From CAZFBA01 sp964517135 (lineage in GTDB: Bacteria; Cyanobacteriota; Vampirovibrionia; JBFMGH01), in the NCBI GenBank assembly GCA_964517135.1, contig CAZFBA010000004.1, positions 62,001-126,000 of the forward strand: DNA of 64,000 nucleotides. Direction: 5' to 3'. Under the pieces are notes generated by a model. It was not told the DNA's origin and ran no database searches. It saw only the letters and a program-made list of their open reading frames with translations. The first letter of the stretch is position 1. Every line of letters starts with the position of its first letter. Below are positions 27,310 to 35,482 of this stretch, in pieces. The position numbers and the translations under genes are program-made.

Positions 27310-27795
27310 GTGATAAGGGATCATCTTTACAACTACGGCATTGAAGACTCAGAAGATAAGCTGAACTTTATCAACAGAAACATTGCAAAAAACATTATGA
27401 CACTTGCTGTAAATATGCTTGATGAATCCAAATTGAATAAAGTTCAAAGCATGCTTTTAAGTCTAACCAGCTCAGAGCTCAGATCACTAAAAAATTACCT
27501 TGATTATCAAAAATATCGCTGTAAAGCTTTTTTGAATACTCAAGAGTATCGCATCATAAAAGAGATATCAAAAATTGTTCTGTATTCCAGACCTCAGGAC
27601 CCCTATCTTAAAGAAATTTTAGATGAATATAATGCAAACCTGTCTTTTATAGAAGAATTGAAAGGAAAAACAACCCAGACAGACAACCCCAAAACACTAA
27701 ACAAGCTCTATAAAACCATGGATGCCATCAACAAAAGGAATACGGAACTCATTGAAGAGGTTAACAACTACAAAAAAAGAAAGGAGGATTCATAG
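27310..27795 (+). CDS. Hypothetical helical protein
   Basis: 161 aa from GTG 27310. The frame is open from 27289, but the extended SD AGAGGAGAGA (27296-27305) lies inside that extension and fixes the GTG. The protein is entirely alpha-helical by composition, Lys/Asn/Leu-rich, with a coiled-coil-like C-terminus (LNKLYKTMDAINKRNTELIEEV) and no signal peptide. No family recognised. It lies between the two paralogues in the same orientation and shares their RBS type, so it may be a chaperone or regulator of that island (inference from context only). Confidence 0.7.
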   Translation: MIRDHLYNYGIEDSEDKLNFINRNIAKNIMTLAVNMLDESKLNKVQSMLLSLTSSELRSLKNYLDYQKYRCKAFLNTQEYRIIKEISKIVLYSRPQDPYLKEILDEYNANLSFIEELKGKTTQTDNPKTLNKLYKTMDAINKRNTELIEEVNNYKKRKEDS

Positions 27796-27921
27796 ACGAA
27801 AACCCCTTTTAAATGTTTACTCTTAAAGATTGAAAGGAAATAATACTTTTTATTTACAAAACAGAGAGGAGACTAACAACTTACAAAATCTCTTTATTCA
27901 TATCCCGAGGAGGTGTCTTTA

Positions 27922-28092
27922 ATGCAAAATATTGAAACCTTAATGAAAGAACTAAATCTTGGCGACGAAATCATCTCAAATACACTTTTAAAGATTGATT
28001 TCATCTGCACCAAAAACGGTTACAGAGAGGATGTAAGAAATCTGCAGGCTTTAACCCTCACCGGCAACGGCGACGGTAACGGAAATAACTAA
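27922..28092 (+). CDS. Small hypothetical protein in the paralogue island
   Basis: 56 aa with SD GAGGAGG 8 bp before the ATG. It begins MQNIETLMKELNLGDEIISN. The first 45 residues are amphipathic and contain one cysteine (FICTKNGYRED). The C-terminus is a Gly/Asn/Asp tail (GNGDGNGNN). It lies 54 bp before paralogue 2 and is probably co-transcribed. Function unknown. Confidence 0.6.
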   Translation: MQNIETLMKELNLGDEIISNTLLKIDFICTKNGYREDVRNLQALTLTGNGDGNGNN

Positions 28093-28146
28093 CCTTAAAG
28101 CATTTTAAACATCCTAACAGGTCAGTTAAAGAAGAGGAGAGAGAAA

Positions 28147-29037
28147 ATGACAGCATTTTCAGCTCAATTGCATCAGCACCAGTTAAATTTGATACAGCAA
28201 ATGGGTAAATATCAAAACAGTGTAGCTGACTACAACTTCCAGAAGCTTATCAGATACTATAAAGATGCAATAAATTCAGCGCAAACCTCACAGGAAGCAA
28301 GAGGACTGGCAGAATCACTTCAGGGTGTATTAGCCCAGAAAGGCCAGGGCCTTGCCGATGTACAGGGTTTAAATACCAATCTGCTTAACGGAAACCAAAA
28401 TCAGGCTAATCCGAATCAGGCTAACCCTATAGCAGGGAAGGCTGATGCCGGCAAGCAAAAAGGCAGCGAAGAAGACAAAAAGATCATTGCAGACCTCAGT
28501 CAGGAATATGGCATAGATGTTAAAAAAGCAGGCACCACAAAAGACTGGCTGGAAAAAGCTAAAACTGATCAAAATGTCAGAGTTCTTGATAATACTGGCA
28601 AAGATGTCACTGCTGAACGTGAAGGCAGAATCAAAAAAGGTGATATACTTGAAGTAAATTCAAAACAACACGGTTTGGTAAGGATTTCTGTCGGCGGCGA
28701 CGGTGAAATCAATGGCGGAGACGATAAAGTTATTATGAAAGGCGGCCAGGCTGCTGCAGGAAACATGATGGATGGTCTCAATCAGATTAACAACGTCCCG
28801 GGTCAGCAACAGGCCAACCCCGCACAACCAAACGCTGTTAATAACCTTGCTCAAGCTCTTGGTATTACACCTGATCAGGCTGTTCAAAACCAGTTAGCCA
28901 TGAATCCGGATGCAACCAACCAGCAAGCTCTGTTTACTGAAGCTCAGATAAAAAGCCTGATTGCTGCTATTTTGAATCAGTCATTGTCTGCTATTGAACA
29001 GAGACAATATATGCAACAAATGCAACAAGTTTTTTAA
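28147..29037 (+). CDS. Lineage-specific protein with dockerin/EF-hand-like loop (paralogue 2)
   Basis: 296 aa with extended SD AGAGGAGAGAGA. The first ~76 residues and the last ~35 are close copies of the 25667 protein. The middle differs by a QANPNQANP-type Asn/Pro insertion (near 86-95) and a diverged beta domain, but keeps GGDGEINGGDD (183-193) and GGQAAAGNMM. No signal peptide. Conserved ends with a variable middle suggest that the termini carry assembly or export information, as in flagellin-like or type III-exported proteins (inference). Confidence 0.8.
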   Translation: MTAFSAQLHQHQLNLIQQMGKYQNSVADYNFQKLIRYYKDAINSAQTSQEARGLAESLQGVLAQKGQGLADVQGLNTNLLNGNQNQANPNQANPIAGKADAGKQKGSEEDKKIIADLSQEYGIDVKKAGTTKDWLEKAKTDQNVRVLDNTGKDVTAEREGRIKKGDILEVNSKQHGLVRISVGGDGEINGGDDKVIMKGGQAAAGNMMDGLNQINNVPGQQQANPAQPNAVNNLAQALGITPDQAVQNQLAMNPDATNQQALFTEAQIKSLIAAILNQSLSAIEQRQYMQQMQQVF

Positions 29038-29053
29038 GCTTTAGAAACCTTAT

Positions 29054-29239
29054 ATAAGAGATCAGTGCATAACTTAAAAAAATCGATTTTCAAACCCAGA
29101 TCCCGCCCACCCTAAAGGAAGGCATTGGGTCTCACTCACAGGCTATGCCTGCTCGTTCAACCCATATATTAAATTTATATTTTTTGAAAATCGAAAACAA
29201 TAAATTTGTCATTCTGGTTATGCATCAGTATTTATAAGA
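29054..29239 (+). repeat. ~187-bp structured repeat, copy A
   Basis: The ends are inverted (TGCATAAC near the left, GTTATGCA near the right). Inside them CGATTTTCAAA faces TTTGAAAATCG. The centre has TGGGT...ACCCA around CAGGC-TAT-GCCTG. A near-identical element lies at 59266-59453, 30 kb away. No ORF inside. It looks like a MITE or a structured RNA gene. Confidence 0.85.
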
Positions 29240-29267
29240 GAGTTTACTAAAATCTAAAAACTATTTA

Positions 29268-29305
29268 TACCTGAATCAGGCGTATTTATATATATATATC
29301 AGGTA
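29268..29305 (+). promoter_or_regulatory. Leader hairpin before the HELVH protein gene
   Basis: TACCTGA (29268-29274) pairs with TCAGGTA (29299-29305) across an AT-rich loop, 75 bp before the ATG at 29381. Possible leader structure or terminator. Confidence 0.35.
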
Positions 29306-29380
29306 TCCTCTGTCAGGCTGATAGTCAGGCTCTGTAAACTGTAATCATTTTAGTAAAACTATTAACAGAGGAGAGATTCT

Positions 29381-30367
29381 ATGGCATCATCAACCCAGGT
29401 TATTAATGCTCTTCAGCAAAGCCCTACGGGCATGAAGCTTCTTCAGGAAGCTCAAAGAAGAGGTGTACAGATTAATTTTGCACAAAATAACGGTGATAAT
29501 GTACTCGGACAGTATAATCCGAATAATAATACAATAACTGTAGAGAATAACGACCTTGAAACAATGGTAGAAACGTTAGCGCATGAACTTGTACATGCGA
29601 CGACCCCAGAAAATGGAAATTCTCTCAACGAAGAATATTCTGCTTTTGTCATAGGTGAACAGGTAGCAAAAGAAGCCGGTGTCGACAATAACCCGCATAG
29701 TGCTGATTTCTGGAAAAATCACGTAGCCAATTCATATTCAGGTCTGGCAAAGGACAACGGTATCTTTGGTGCACTGAATGCACTTGGTATTGCAGCAAAT
29801 GATGCACAGGCAGCAATAAAACCTGCCGCTCAGAATGCAGCAGCCCCAACATATGGTCAGGCAGCAGCGGCAGCAGCAAATATAACCCCGCAACAGGCTG
29901 CAACAGACCCCTTTACGTCTGCTATGAATCAGGCTAATAGCATTATTGGAGGACCTCAGGCCGCAGCGGCACCGGCTGCTACTGCTGATCAGGCTAACCC
30001 CTTGAACCAGGCTGACCCGCTGGCTGGTGGTAATCAACAGCTCATGCAGTTTATTATGATGATCGTTCAGATGCTAATGCAGATGTTTGGCCAGATGATG
30101 GGCGGTATGGGCCAGCAACAAGACCCTCTGATGCCACAAACTAACCCGTTAAACCCGTTAAATCCGGTTACTCCGCAGGCTACACCTCAGGCTGCTCCTG
30201 CACAAAGACAGGTGTGTGCAAAGTGTGGCGGAGCTGGATGTGACGTTTGTGGTGGTAAAGGCTATATTCAGCAGGCTCAGGCCCCTCAGCATATGATAAA
30301 TCCGCAGTATCAAATAGAAAACAAGCAACAACCATTTATGATGACGGCGTTTAATATTACTGCATAA
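29381..30367 (+). CDS. Chimeric protein: HELVH zincin-like N-terminus, Gln/Pro-rich linker, CxxC zinc finger
   Basis: 328 aa with SD AGAGGAGAGA, as in its neighbours. Residues ~60-100 contain LAHELVHATTP (H68, E69, H72) with downstream E84/E85/E93 as possible third zinc ligand, so it is a putative zinc metallopeptidase. Residues ~130-270 are Ala/Gln/Pro/Met-rich. Near the end CAKCGGAGCDVCGGKGY (Cys 279, 282, 287, 290) matches one DnaJ-type zinc-finger module. The C-terminus is FMMTAFNITA, echoing the MTAFSA start of the paralogues. No signal peptide. Proteolytic activity is unproven. Confidence 0.78.
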   Translation: MASSTQVINALQQSPTGMKLLQEAQRRGVQINFAQNNGDNVLGQYNPNNNTITVENNDLETMVETLAHELVHATTPENGNSLNEEYSAFVIGEQVAKEAGVDNNPHSADFWKNHVANSYSGLAKDNGIFGALNALGIAANDAQAAIKPAAQNAAAPTYGQAAAAAANITPQQAATDPFTSAMNQANSIIGGPQAAAAPAATADQANPLNQADPLAGGNQQLMQFIMMIVQMLMQMFGQMMGGMGQQQDPLMPQTNPLNPLNPVTPQATPQAAPAQRQVCAKCGGAGCDVCGGKGYIQQAQAPQHMINPQYQIENKQQPFMMTAFNITA

Positions 30368-30483
30368 GTATATACAGATTCCCTTTACTCCTATCTGCTC
30401 TATATCTCTAGCTCTCCACTTGCTTAACAGGCACGTAAGTATCCTTGTGCCCCCACCCAAAAAAAAACTCATTCCCATCTTCG

Positions 30484-30505
30484 ACTCCTGCTACAGGAGT
30501 TTTTC
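30484..30505 (+). terminator. Rho-independent terminator
   Basis: ACTCCTG, loop CTA, CAGGAGT, then TTTTCTTTT. It lies 117 bp beyond the HELVH-protein stop and closes the + strand island. Confidence 0.85.
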
Positions 30506-30638
30506 TTTTGCCTGTAATCCATAAGTTTTGCTTCTGGCTATGTTTGCGTTTTTTAAATCCATCTTGAGATTTCAGACCTTGCTCATCAGTTGATTTTAAA
30601 ACTGAGATTCTACCATTTGTTTGCATAATATAAACGGC

Positions 30639-31256
30639 TTATCTCTGGTTGTTGGTTCTTGATAGTAAATTTTTAAACATTGTTTTGCACCAATCGTATG
30701 TGCAATTAACCTGTGATAGCCCCTTGCTGGTTTTTTGTATACACATTCCAGGAGAAGAATATATGAGCATACTACCATCAGGCTCAAAGAGCATTTTCTT
30801 TTCATCTGAAAACTCTATTACTGCTGATTTCAAATTGCCCTCAGGGTATGAATACGCATAATAACCTACAGGATATTTCTTTGAAGAGATTGTTGTAACA
30901 AGTTTGAGCTTACTTTCAGGATTAGTATTGCGGTAATCATAAGTATAAATAAACCTACTATCTTTAACCTGATATTGATAATTTGGCAGGCAGGTTAAAA
31001 GGCCCTCACTGGTTTGTTTTGTTGTATTGGCAGTAGACATACCATTACAATGTGCTATATTACTTTTAGAATCATTATCTCCTGGAGATAAATGATATAT
31101 GTTTGCTGTTCTGGGAACTTTGTTTATGGTTTGTTCTTTGACAATACTTACAAAACGAAGAAAATCCTCTTTAATCTCTGCGAAAATACAATTATAAGAT
31201 GTAACGAGCAGACAAATAAGTGTTATAACCCCTGTGTATACAATCTTTTTATTCAT
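30639..31256 (-). CDS. Hypothetical exported protein
   Basis: 205 aa from ATG 31256, chosen because GAGGGGAAT lies just before it; an upstream in-frame ATG at 31301 lacks an RBS. The signal peptide is MNKKIVYTGVITLICLLVTS, continuing to a likely cut after IFA near residue 26. The mature part ends with a toothed beta pattern (YAYSYPEGNLKSAVIEFSDE, FEPDGSMLIYSS) resembling MORN/antitoxin-like beta repeats. Four cysteines remain in the mature part. No family assigned. Convergent with the 25-30 kb island. Confidence 0.7.
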   Translation of the reverse strand: MNKKIVYTGVITLICLLVTSYNCIFAEIKEDFLRFVSIVKEQTINKVPRTANIYHLSPGDNDSKSNIAHCNGMSTANTTKQTSEGLLTCLPNYQYQVKDSRFIYTYDYRNTNPESKLKLVTTISSKKYPVGYYAYSYPEGNLKSAVIEFSDEKKMLFEPDGSMLIYSSPGMCIQKTSKGLSQVNCTYDWCKTMFKNLLSRTNNQR

Positions 31257-31661
31257 ATTCCCCTCACCTGAGATCAACTCAAAACTTAAAAATATATACA
31301 TTTAAATTTTATATTAAATGGTAAAAAAATTAAACAGGGGACTTGCCCGGAATAGTTTAAAACTCTTCATTATATAATCAATGTCATAAGTAATCAGATT
31401 TCAGAAAATTGGAGACTTTTAGAATTGTTTAATTTTTTATGTCGTTTAGTATAGTTACAAATGATTAGCATTTTAAACCCTCTAGAATAAATAAACTATA
31501 AATTGATGAATAATTCGGGTTAATGAATCGGTAAAATATAATCCAAAATATCAATTTTTATACTAAAATAACCTTTAAAGAAAACTTCATTGACAAAAAT
31601 CTAATTAATCACCAGTCAGATTAAATCACGATCAATACAAATAAAAGAAAAGGAAACAAAA
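31257..31661. other. Intergenic region with interspersed repeat
   Basis: 405 bp between divergent genes. It contains copy 1 of the AGTAATCAGATTTCAGAAA repeat (31373-31454) and a TTGACA at 31593 upstream of ybaB without a clear -10. Confidence 0.55.
31373..31454 (+). repeat. AGTAATCAGATTTC interspersed repeat, long copy 1
   Basis: Matches 35609-35692 almost base for base, including the 3' half GGAGACTTTTAGAATTG and TTTAATTTTTTATGT. Confidence 0.85.
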
Positions 31662-32012
31662 ATGAAGGGCATCAACATTCAAAAAATGCTTAAACAGGCA
31701 CAGAAAATGCAAAACGCTATGAACACAGTGCAGGAAGAACTCTCAACAGTAGAAGTAGAAGGGTCAGCAGGTGGCGGCATAGTAACAGTAAAGTATAACG
31801 GCAAAGGTGAATTTCATTCTATCAAATTAACAGCTGATGCAATAAACCCTGAAAACCCTGAGAGTGTATCAGAAGAAGACATTGAAGCATTAGAAGATCT
31901 AATTACCAGTGCGATTAAAGATGCTTCCAGCAAAGCCAATCAGCTTGCACAGGATAAAATGTCATCCGTTACTGGTGGAATGGATCTCAACCTGCCACCC
32001 GGTCTGTTTTAA
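31662..32012 (+). CDS. YbaB/EbfC nucleoid-associated protein
   Basis: 116 aa with SD AAAGGAAA. Family signatures are QKMLKQAQKMQNAMNTVQEEL, the GGGIVTVKYNGKGEF beta hairpin, and a C-terminal DKMSSVTGGMDLNLPPGLF that matches YbaB proteins. It is a dimeric DNA-binding protein, commonly encoded directly before recR as here (3 bp apart), and linked to nucleoid structure and recombinational repair. Confidence 0.94.
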   Translation: MKGINIQKMLKQAQKMQNAMNTVQEELSTVEVEGSAGGGIVTVKYNGKGEFHSIKLTADAINPENPESVSEEDIEALEDLITSAIKDASSKANQLAQDKMSSVTGGMDLNLPPGLF

Positions 32013-32015
32013 ACT

Positions 32016-32609
32016 ATGGAATACACAAAACCTCTCGCACGTTTAATTGAAGAATTTCAAAAATTCCCAGGTGTGGGGCCAAAATCAGCCCAGAGGATGG
32101 CTTTTTTTCTCTTAAAAAAAAGCGATGTCGAAGTAAAACAATTTGCTGAATCCATTCTTGAAGCAAAAACACTTATAACTTATTGCCCTGTATGCTATAA
32201 TATGAGTTCTCAACAACCCTGCGAAATTTGCTCAAACAAAAAACGTGACCGGGAAATCATCTGTGTTGTTGCTGATACGAAAGACCTTATAGCCCTTGAA
32301 AGAACCAGAGAATATAGAGGGCTTTATCACGTTTTACAGGGTTTAATCTCGCCACTTGAAGGTATAGGGCCAGATAGTCTGCGTGTTTCTGAACTGCTAA
32401 GGAGGCTGGAAGACGAAGTTCAAGAGGTTATTCTGGCAATAAATAATTCAGTTGAAGGTGACGCAACTGTTTTATATATTCATAAACTTATAAAACCTTT
32501 TGGCAAAAAAGTTACTCGAATTGCTTTTGGTCTGCCTGTAGGAAGCGATCTTGAATATGCAGACGAAATAACACTTACAAAGGCACTCGAAGGAAGACAT
32601 GAGATTTAA
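32016..32609 (+). CDS. recR: Recombination mediator protein RecR
   Basis: 197 aa, normal length. It has an N-terminal helix-hairpin-helix (FPGVGPKSAQRMAFFLL), a zinc finger CPVCYNMSSQQPCEICS with four cysteines, and a TOPRIM domain (IICVVADTKDLIALERTREYRG...LISPLEGIGPD). The C-terminal Walker-like strand is ITRIAFGLPVGSDLEYAD-like. It works with RecO/RecF to load RecA on gapped DNA. Translationally coupled to ybaB upstream and overlapping the next gene by 11 bp. Confidence 0.96.
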   Translation: MEYTKPLARLIEEFQKFPGVGPKSAQRMAFFLLKKSDVEVKQFAESILEAKTLITYCPVCYNMSSQQPCEICSNKKRDREIICVVADTKDLIALERTREYRGLYHVLQGLISPLEGIGPDSLRVSELLRRLEDEVQEVILAINNSVEGDATVLYIHKLIKPFGKKVTRIAFGLPVGSDLEYADEITLTKALEGRHEI

Positions 32610-33033
32610 TTCAATGGAAATTATTATCTCTAAAGATAAAATAACCCGAGAACATCTAAAAAGCCTTTATAATGAAAATTCTATAGAAATGTCAGGCAAT
32701 TATGACATTGAAAAAGTATATAATGCCATAAAAAATTCTTATCTAGTTGCAGGTATCTGGAACAGTGATGTATTAAAAGGCTTTTGCCGTATTATTTCTG
32801 ACGGAATTTACTTTGCCAGAATACAAGAACTTATACTTTCACCGGATATAAGAGAAACAGATGACATTATTACAGAATTGTTAAACGCAGTATTCAACGA
32901 ATGTAAAGGTATAAAAAGTTTTCATATGAACCCGGGAGTTTACGAAAAAAAAGAAATTTATACACGCAAACACAGCTCTCTTACACCCCGGCTGCGCAAA
33001 ATATACTGGTCAATTCACGAAGATGAGTTTTAA
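32599..33033 (+). CDS. Putative GNAT-family acetyltransferase (divergent)
   Basis: 144 aa beginning inside the end of recR (overlap 32599-32609), hence co-transcribed. The core pattern of a central beta sheet (YLVAGIWNSDVLKGFCRIISDGIYFARIQELILSP) followed by a helix (IITELLNAVFNECKGI) and a late strand fits the GNAT fold. The acetyl-CoA P-loop (Q/R-x-x-G-x-G/A) is poorly conserved, so activity is doubtful. Its last codons overlap the opposite-strand IS110-like fragment. Confidence 0.6.
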   Translation: MRFNSMEIIISKDKITREHLKSLYNENSIEMSGNYDIEKVYNAIKNSYLVAGIWNSDVLKGFCRIISDGIYFARIQELILSPDIRETDDIITELLNAVFNECKGIKSFHMNPGVYEKKEIYTRKHSSLTPRLRKIYWSIHEDEF

Positions 33034-33206
33034 CAAAAAGCTTTTCCATAGCAATAAGCTCCTTCAAGGGCCCAGGAAGAGCCTTTTGAAGCCCACTGAG
33101 TAGCTGCTTTAAATCCTTCTTTTGTGTTTGGAAATTCCTGAAAACGGTTGTCCTGATAGCACGCAAGGGTATTTTTGTGACAATCTACGCCTACAAATTT
33201 TTTCAT
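33030..33206 (-). CDS. 58-aa IS110-type transposase N-terminal fragment
   Basis: A small intact ORF with AGGAGG 9 bp before its ATG. It begins MKKFVGVDCHKNTLACY, with the first DEDD-type Asp in VGVD, then EFPNTKEGFKAATQW and WALEGAYCYG, matching the N-terminal RuvC-like start of IS110-family transposases, where the EG-x-x-x-YG region carries the second acidic residue. It stops after 58 residues, so the catalytic domain is absent. Either an IS remnant or a small domesticated gene. It overlaps the GNAT-like gene by 4 bp. Confidence 0.7.
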   Translation of the reverse strand: MKKFVGVDCHKNTLACYQDNRFQEFPNTKEGFKAATQWASKGSSWALEGAYCYGKAFC

Positions 33207-33712
33207 TTTCGGTGTATCCTCCTATTGTTATGTAATTTTGATAGGTGTTTTAATGGACAATCCTGTTTATAGTTGTTTCGACAGGTATTTCTTAAGTCTT
33301 ATTAACTTCCTTTTATTATAGATTATCATTTTTTTATAGATAAACAGGCGGGAACTTGCTGCGACGAAGCCCGAAAAATCTCCTACAAACAGATCCTTCG
33401 CTGCGCTAAGGATGACTCAAAAGTTCTAAAGAGACTAATAACTACCGGAGCGAACTTAGTTCGCTCCTGAGAGAGTTTTATTTCGGGACAATTCAGGTAT
33501 TCAATAAACTATTATCATTGATAGGAAGGCTTTTAGTCTGACGTGATAATCCAGAATAAACATTTGATAGATCCTTCGCTTCGTTCACAAAGACTTTTAT
33601 GGCCTGTTGATTGCGATTCGATATCAGATTCAGTCCCTGTTTTTGCTGTAATCAGTAATCAGAGGTTCTGGTAAGAATCCTGACTAAAAAAATGTGTTAT
33701 CAATTTTTGGCT
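33207..33712. other. Intergenic region with REP-like palindromes
   Basis: 506 bp with no gene seen. GATCCTTCGCTGCGCTAAGGATGA (33392-33415) and a second partial GATCCTTCGCTTCG at 33570, plus a GGAGCGAA/TTCGCTCC hairpin (33447-33467), resemble repetitive extragenic palindromes. It may also contain debris of the IS110 element. Confidence 0.55.
33447..33467. repeat. REP-like hairpin
   Basis: GGAGCGAA, loop CTTAG, TTCGCTCC: an 8-bp perfect stem next to the GATCCTTCGCT palindromic element. Confidence 0.6.
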
Positions 33713-35482
33713 TTACTGTTGAAGTGTTCCAAGTTGACTATTCATATAACCACTTTGTGACTGCATTTTACTGATTGCTTCTTCCATGGCAGCAAACTGC
33801 CTTTTAAGTTGCTCTTCTTTTTTATCAAGACTCTCAAGGGCTCTTGCAATGCTTTTATTCAGGTCTTTGATTTGATTATTTATAGCCTCATCCCGTGCTG
33901 CAAAGAAACCGTTAACACTATCGAGAGAGCCATCAGTAGTAGTTTTTAGTTTTTGCATAACACCGGTAATATTTGTTGTTGTATTACCCAGAAACAGGTC
34001 TCTAACAGCCTCAGGATCCTGATTGAGCTTGTCAATAAAGGCATTTTTGTCAAATTGCAATTTTTTTGGTGCATCCCCTTCCATGCCAACCTTACCAGTT
34101 GTAATTCCAACAGAAGCAAGAGATATAAGATCTGAATTTGCTACAAGATCAGTTACCTGTTGTCTCAGGTTATTTCTAAATCTAATCATTGCGTTATCAC
34201 CGGCCAGAGCTCCTGTTTTAGAGTCTACCTGCTGGTCAATATAACTTATAACGCTGTTAAAATCATCAACAAACTTTTGTACTGCATCTACCAGTTTATC
34301 AGTATCCTGTTGAATAGAGATGGTTACATCGCTACCACCTGATGGTGCAATAAGTTTGAGTGTAACATCTTTAATACCGGTGACGGCGTCTGTTACAGTA
34401 TTTGATGTACTTTCTATGATGGGGCCGCCGTTAATCTGGAAGGTGGCATTTTGTCCCAGTGTCTGGTATGCAAGCGAATCACCGGGCTGAATCATGTTTA
34501 CGGCACTTAAGAAATTTGAAGTATCTCCTGGTGCACCTAATGTAATAGCTACTTTGCCCGGGTCTTTAGAAACAAACTCAATTTTATTGGTTCTTATGTT
34601 ATATGTTGCTGTAACATTGGCATTGGCGTCACTATTAATCTTGTTCATCAGGCCTTCAAGGGTTGTTGAAGCGTCAATAGTAAATGTTGATCCGCCAATA
34701 GTCACTGTACCGGCAGTCACAGCTGTCTGAAGGTTTGCTGCGTTATCTGTGAGTGTTCCAGCTGTTTTAATAGCTGATAGCGGGTTTGCACTGAGGAGAT
34801 CATCACCCACATATGTTCCTACGTCAAGCTGTGTAACAGCTAAGAAATTTGAGGTATCTCCATTAGAGCCAACGGTGATTGTTCCGGCTCCTAGATTCTG
34901 AAGTGTTACTATACCTCCGGCAATAGATGCATTAATCTGTCCACCAAATGCAGCATTAATGTTTCCAAGCACAGCATCTACATCATCGCCACTATTAACA
35001 GTGATTTCCTGGGCATTGCCATCATAGTATACTGTGAATGTACCTGCTTTTCCTGCGCCATTAGCCATATCACTAACCAGTGTAGTGCCATTAACAAGGT
35101 TTGCAACATTTCCTGTTGATGAGCCAGAGCCAAGACTTTCTGCTTTTGTTGCTGTAGCTATGGTTAAAATGTTTAAATCAAGCGTTTGATTAGCTGCTTT
35201 TGATCCTGCAGTTGCGGTTGCGATGCTTTCATTTGATGAGGTGGTCTTTTTGGCCTTAAAAAGATCCATTGAGGTTGTGATATTACCGTCAGTTAATTTT
35301 TGTATAGAGCTATTAAGAGTTTTTACTCTTGTTTCAACATTATCGACATACGTTCTCGATTTTGAAAGATCGCTTATACGCTGTTCCATCAAATCGATGG
35401 GACGTCTTTCAATTGCGAGCAACTGATCTATAATATCGTTTACCGGTAAACCTGATGCCAGACCACTGAAGGAAATACTCAT
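33713..35482 (-). CDS. fliD: Flagellar filament capping protein FliD
   Basis: 589 aa from ATG 35482; an in-frame upstream start at 35542 would add an unrelated hydrophobic stretch. The N-terminal signature is SFSGLASGLPVNDIIDQLLAIERRPIDLMEQR. The central domains are Thr/Gly/Ala-rich with repeated SNFLA/TVGSNGDTSNFL-type strands. The C-terminal domain contains IQQDTDKLVDAVQKFVDDFNSVI and a heptad C-terminal coil ending KRQFAAMEEAISKMQSQSGYM. It caps the growing flagellar filament and is exported by the flagellar type III system. No other flagellar gene is in the window. Confidence 0.93.
   Translation of the reverse strand: MSISFSGLASGLPVNDIIDQLLAIERRPIDLMEQRISDLSKSRTYVDNVETRVKTLNSSIQKLTDGNITTSMDLFKAKKTTSSNESIATATAGSKAANQTLDLNILTIATATKAESLGSGSSTGNVANLVNGTTLVSDMANGAGKAGTFTVYYDGNAQEITVNSGDDVDAVLGNINAAFGGQINASIAGGIVTLQNLGAGTITVGSNGDTSNFLAVTQLDVGTYVGDDLLSANPLSAIKTAGTLTDNAANLQTAVTAGTVTIGGSTFTIDASTTLEGLMNKINSDANANVTATYNIRTNKIEFVSKDPGKVAITLGAPGDTSNFLSAVNMIQPGDSLAYQTLGQNATFQINGGPIIESTSNTVTDAVTGIKDVTLKLIAPSGGSDVTISIQQDTDKLVDAVQKFVDDFNSVISYIDQQVDSKTGALAGDNAMIRFRNNLRQQVTDLVANSDLISLASVGITTGKVGMEGDAPKKLQFDKNAFIDKLNQDPEAVRDLFLGNTTTNITGVMQKLKTTTDGSLDSVNGFFAARDEAINNQIKDLNKSIARALESLDKKEEQLKRQFAAMEEAISKMQSQSGYMNSQLGTLQQ

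Noticed and set aside
29140..29175. tRNA-like GTTCAACCC inside the ~187-bp repeat
   Set aside because: It resembles a T-loop, but no acceptor, D or anticodon stems can be formed around it.
30158..30478. 106-codon - strand open frame
   Set aside because: Antisense to the Gln/Pro-rich part of the HELVH gene; Cys/Ser/Leu bias and no RBS.
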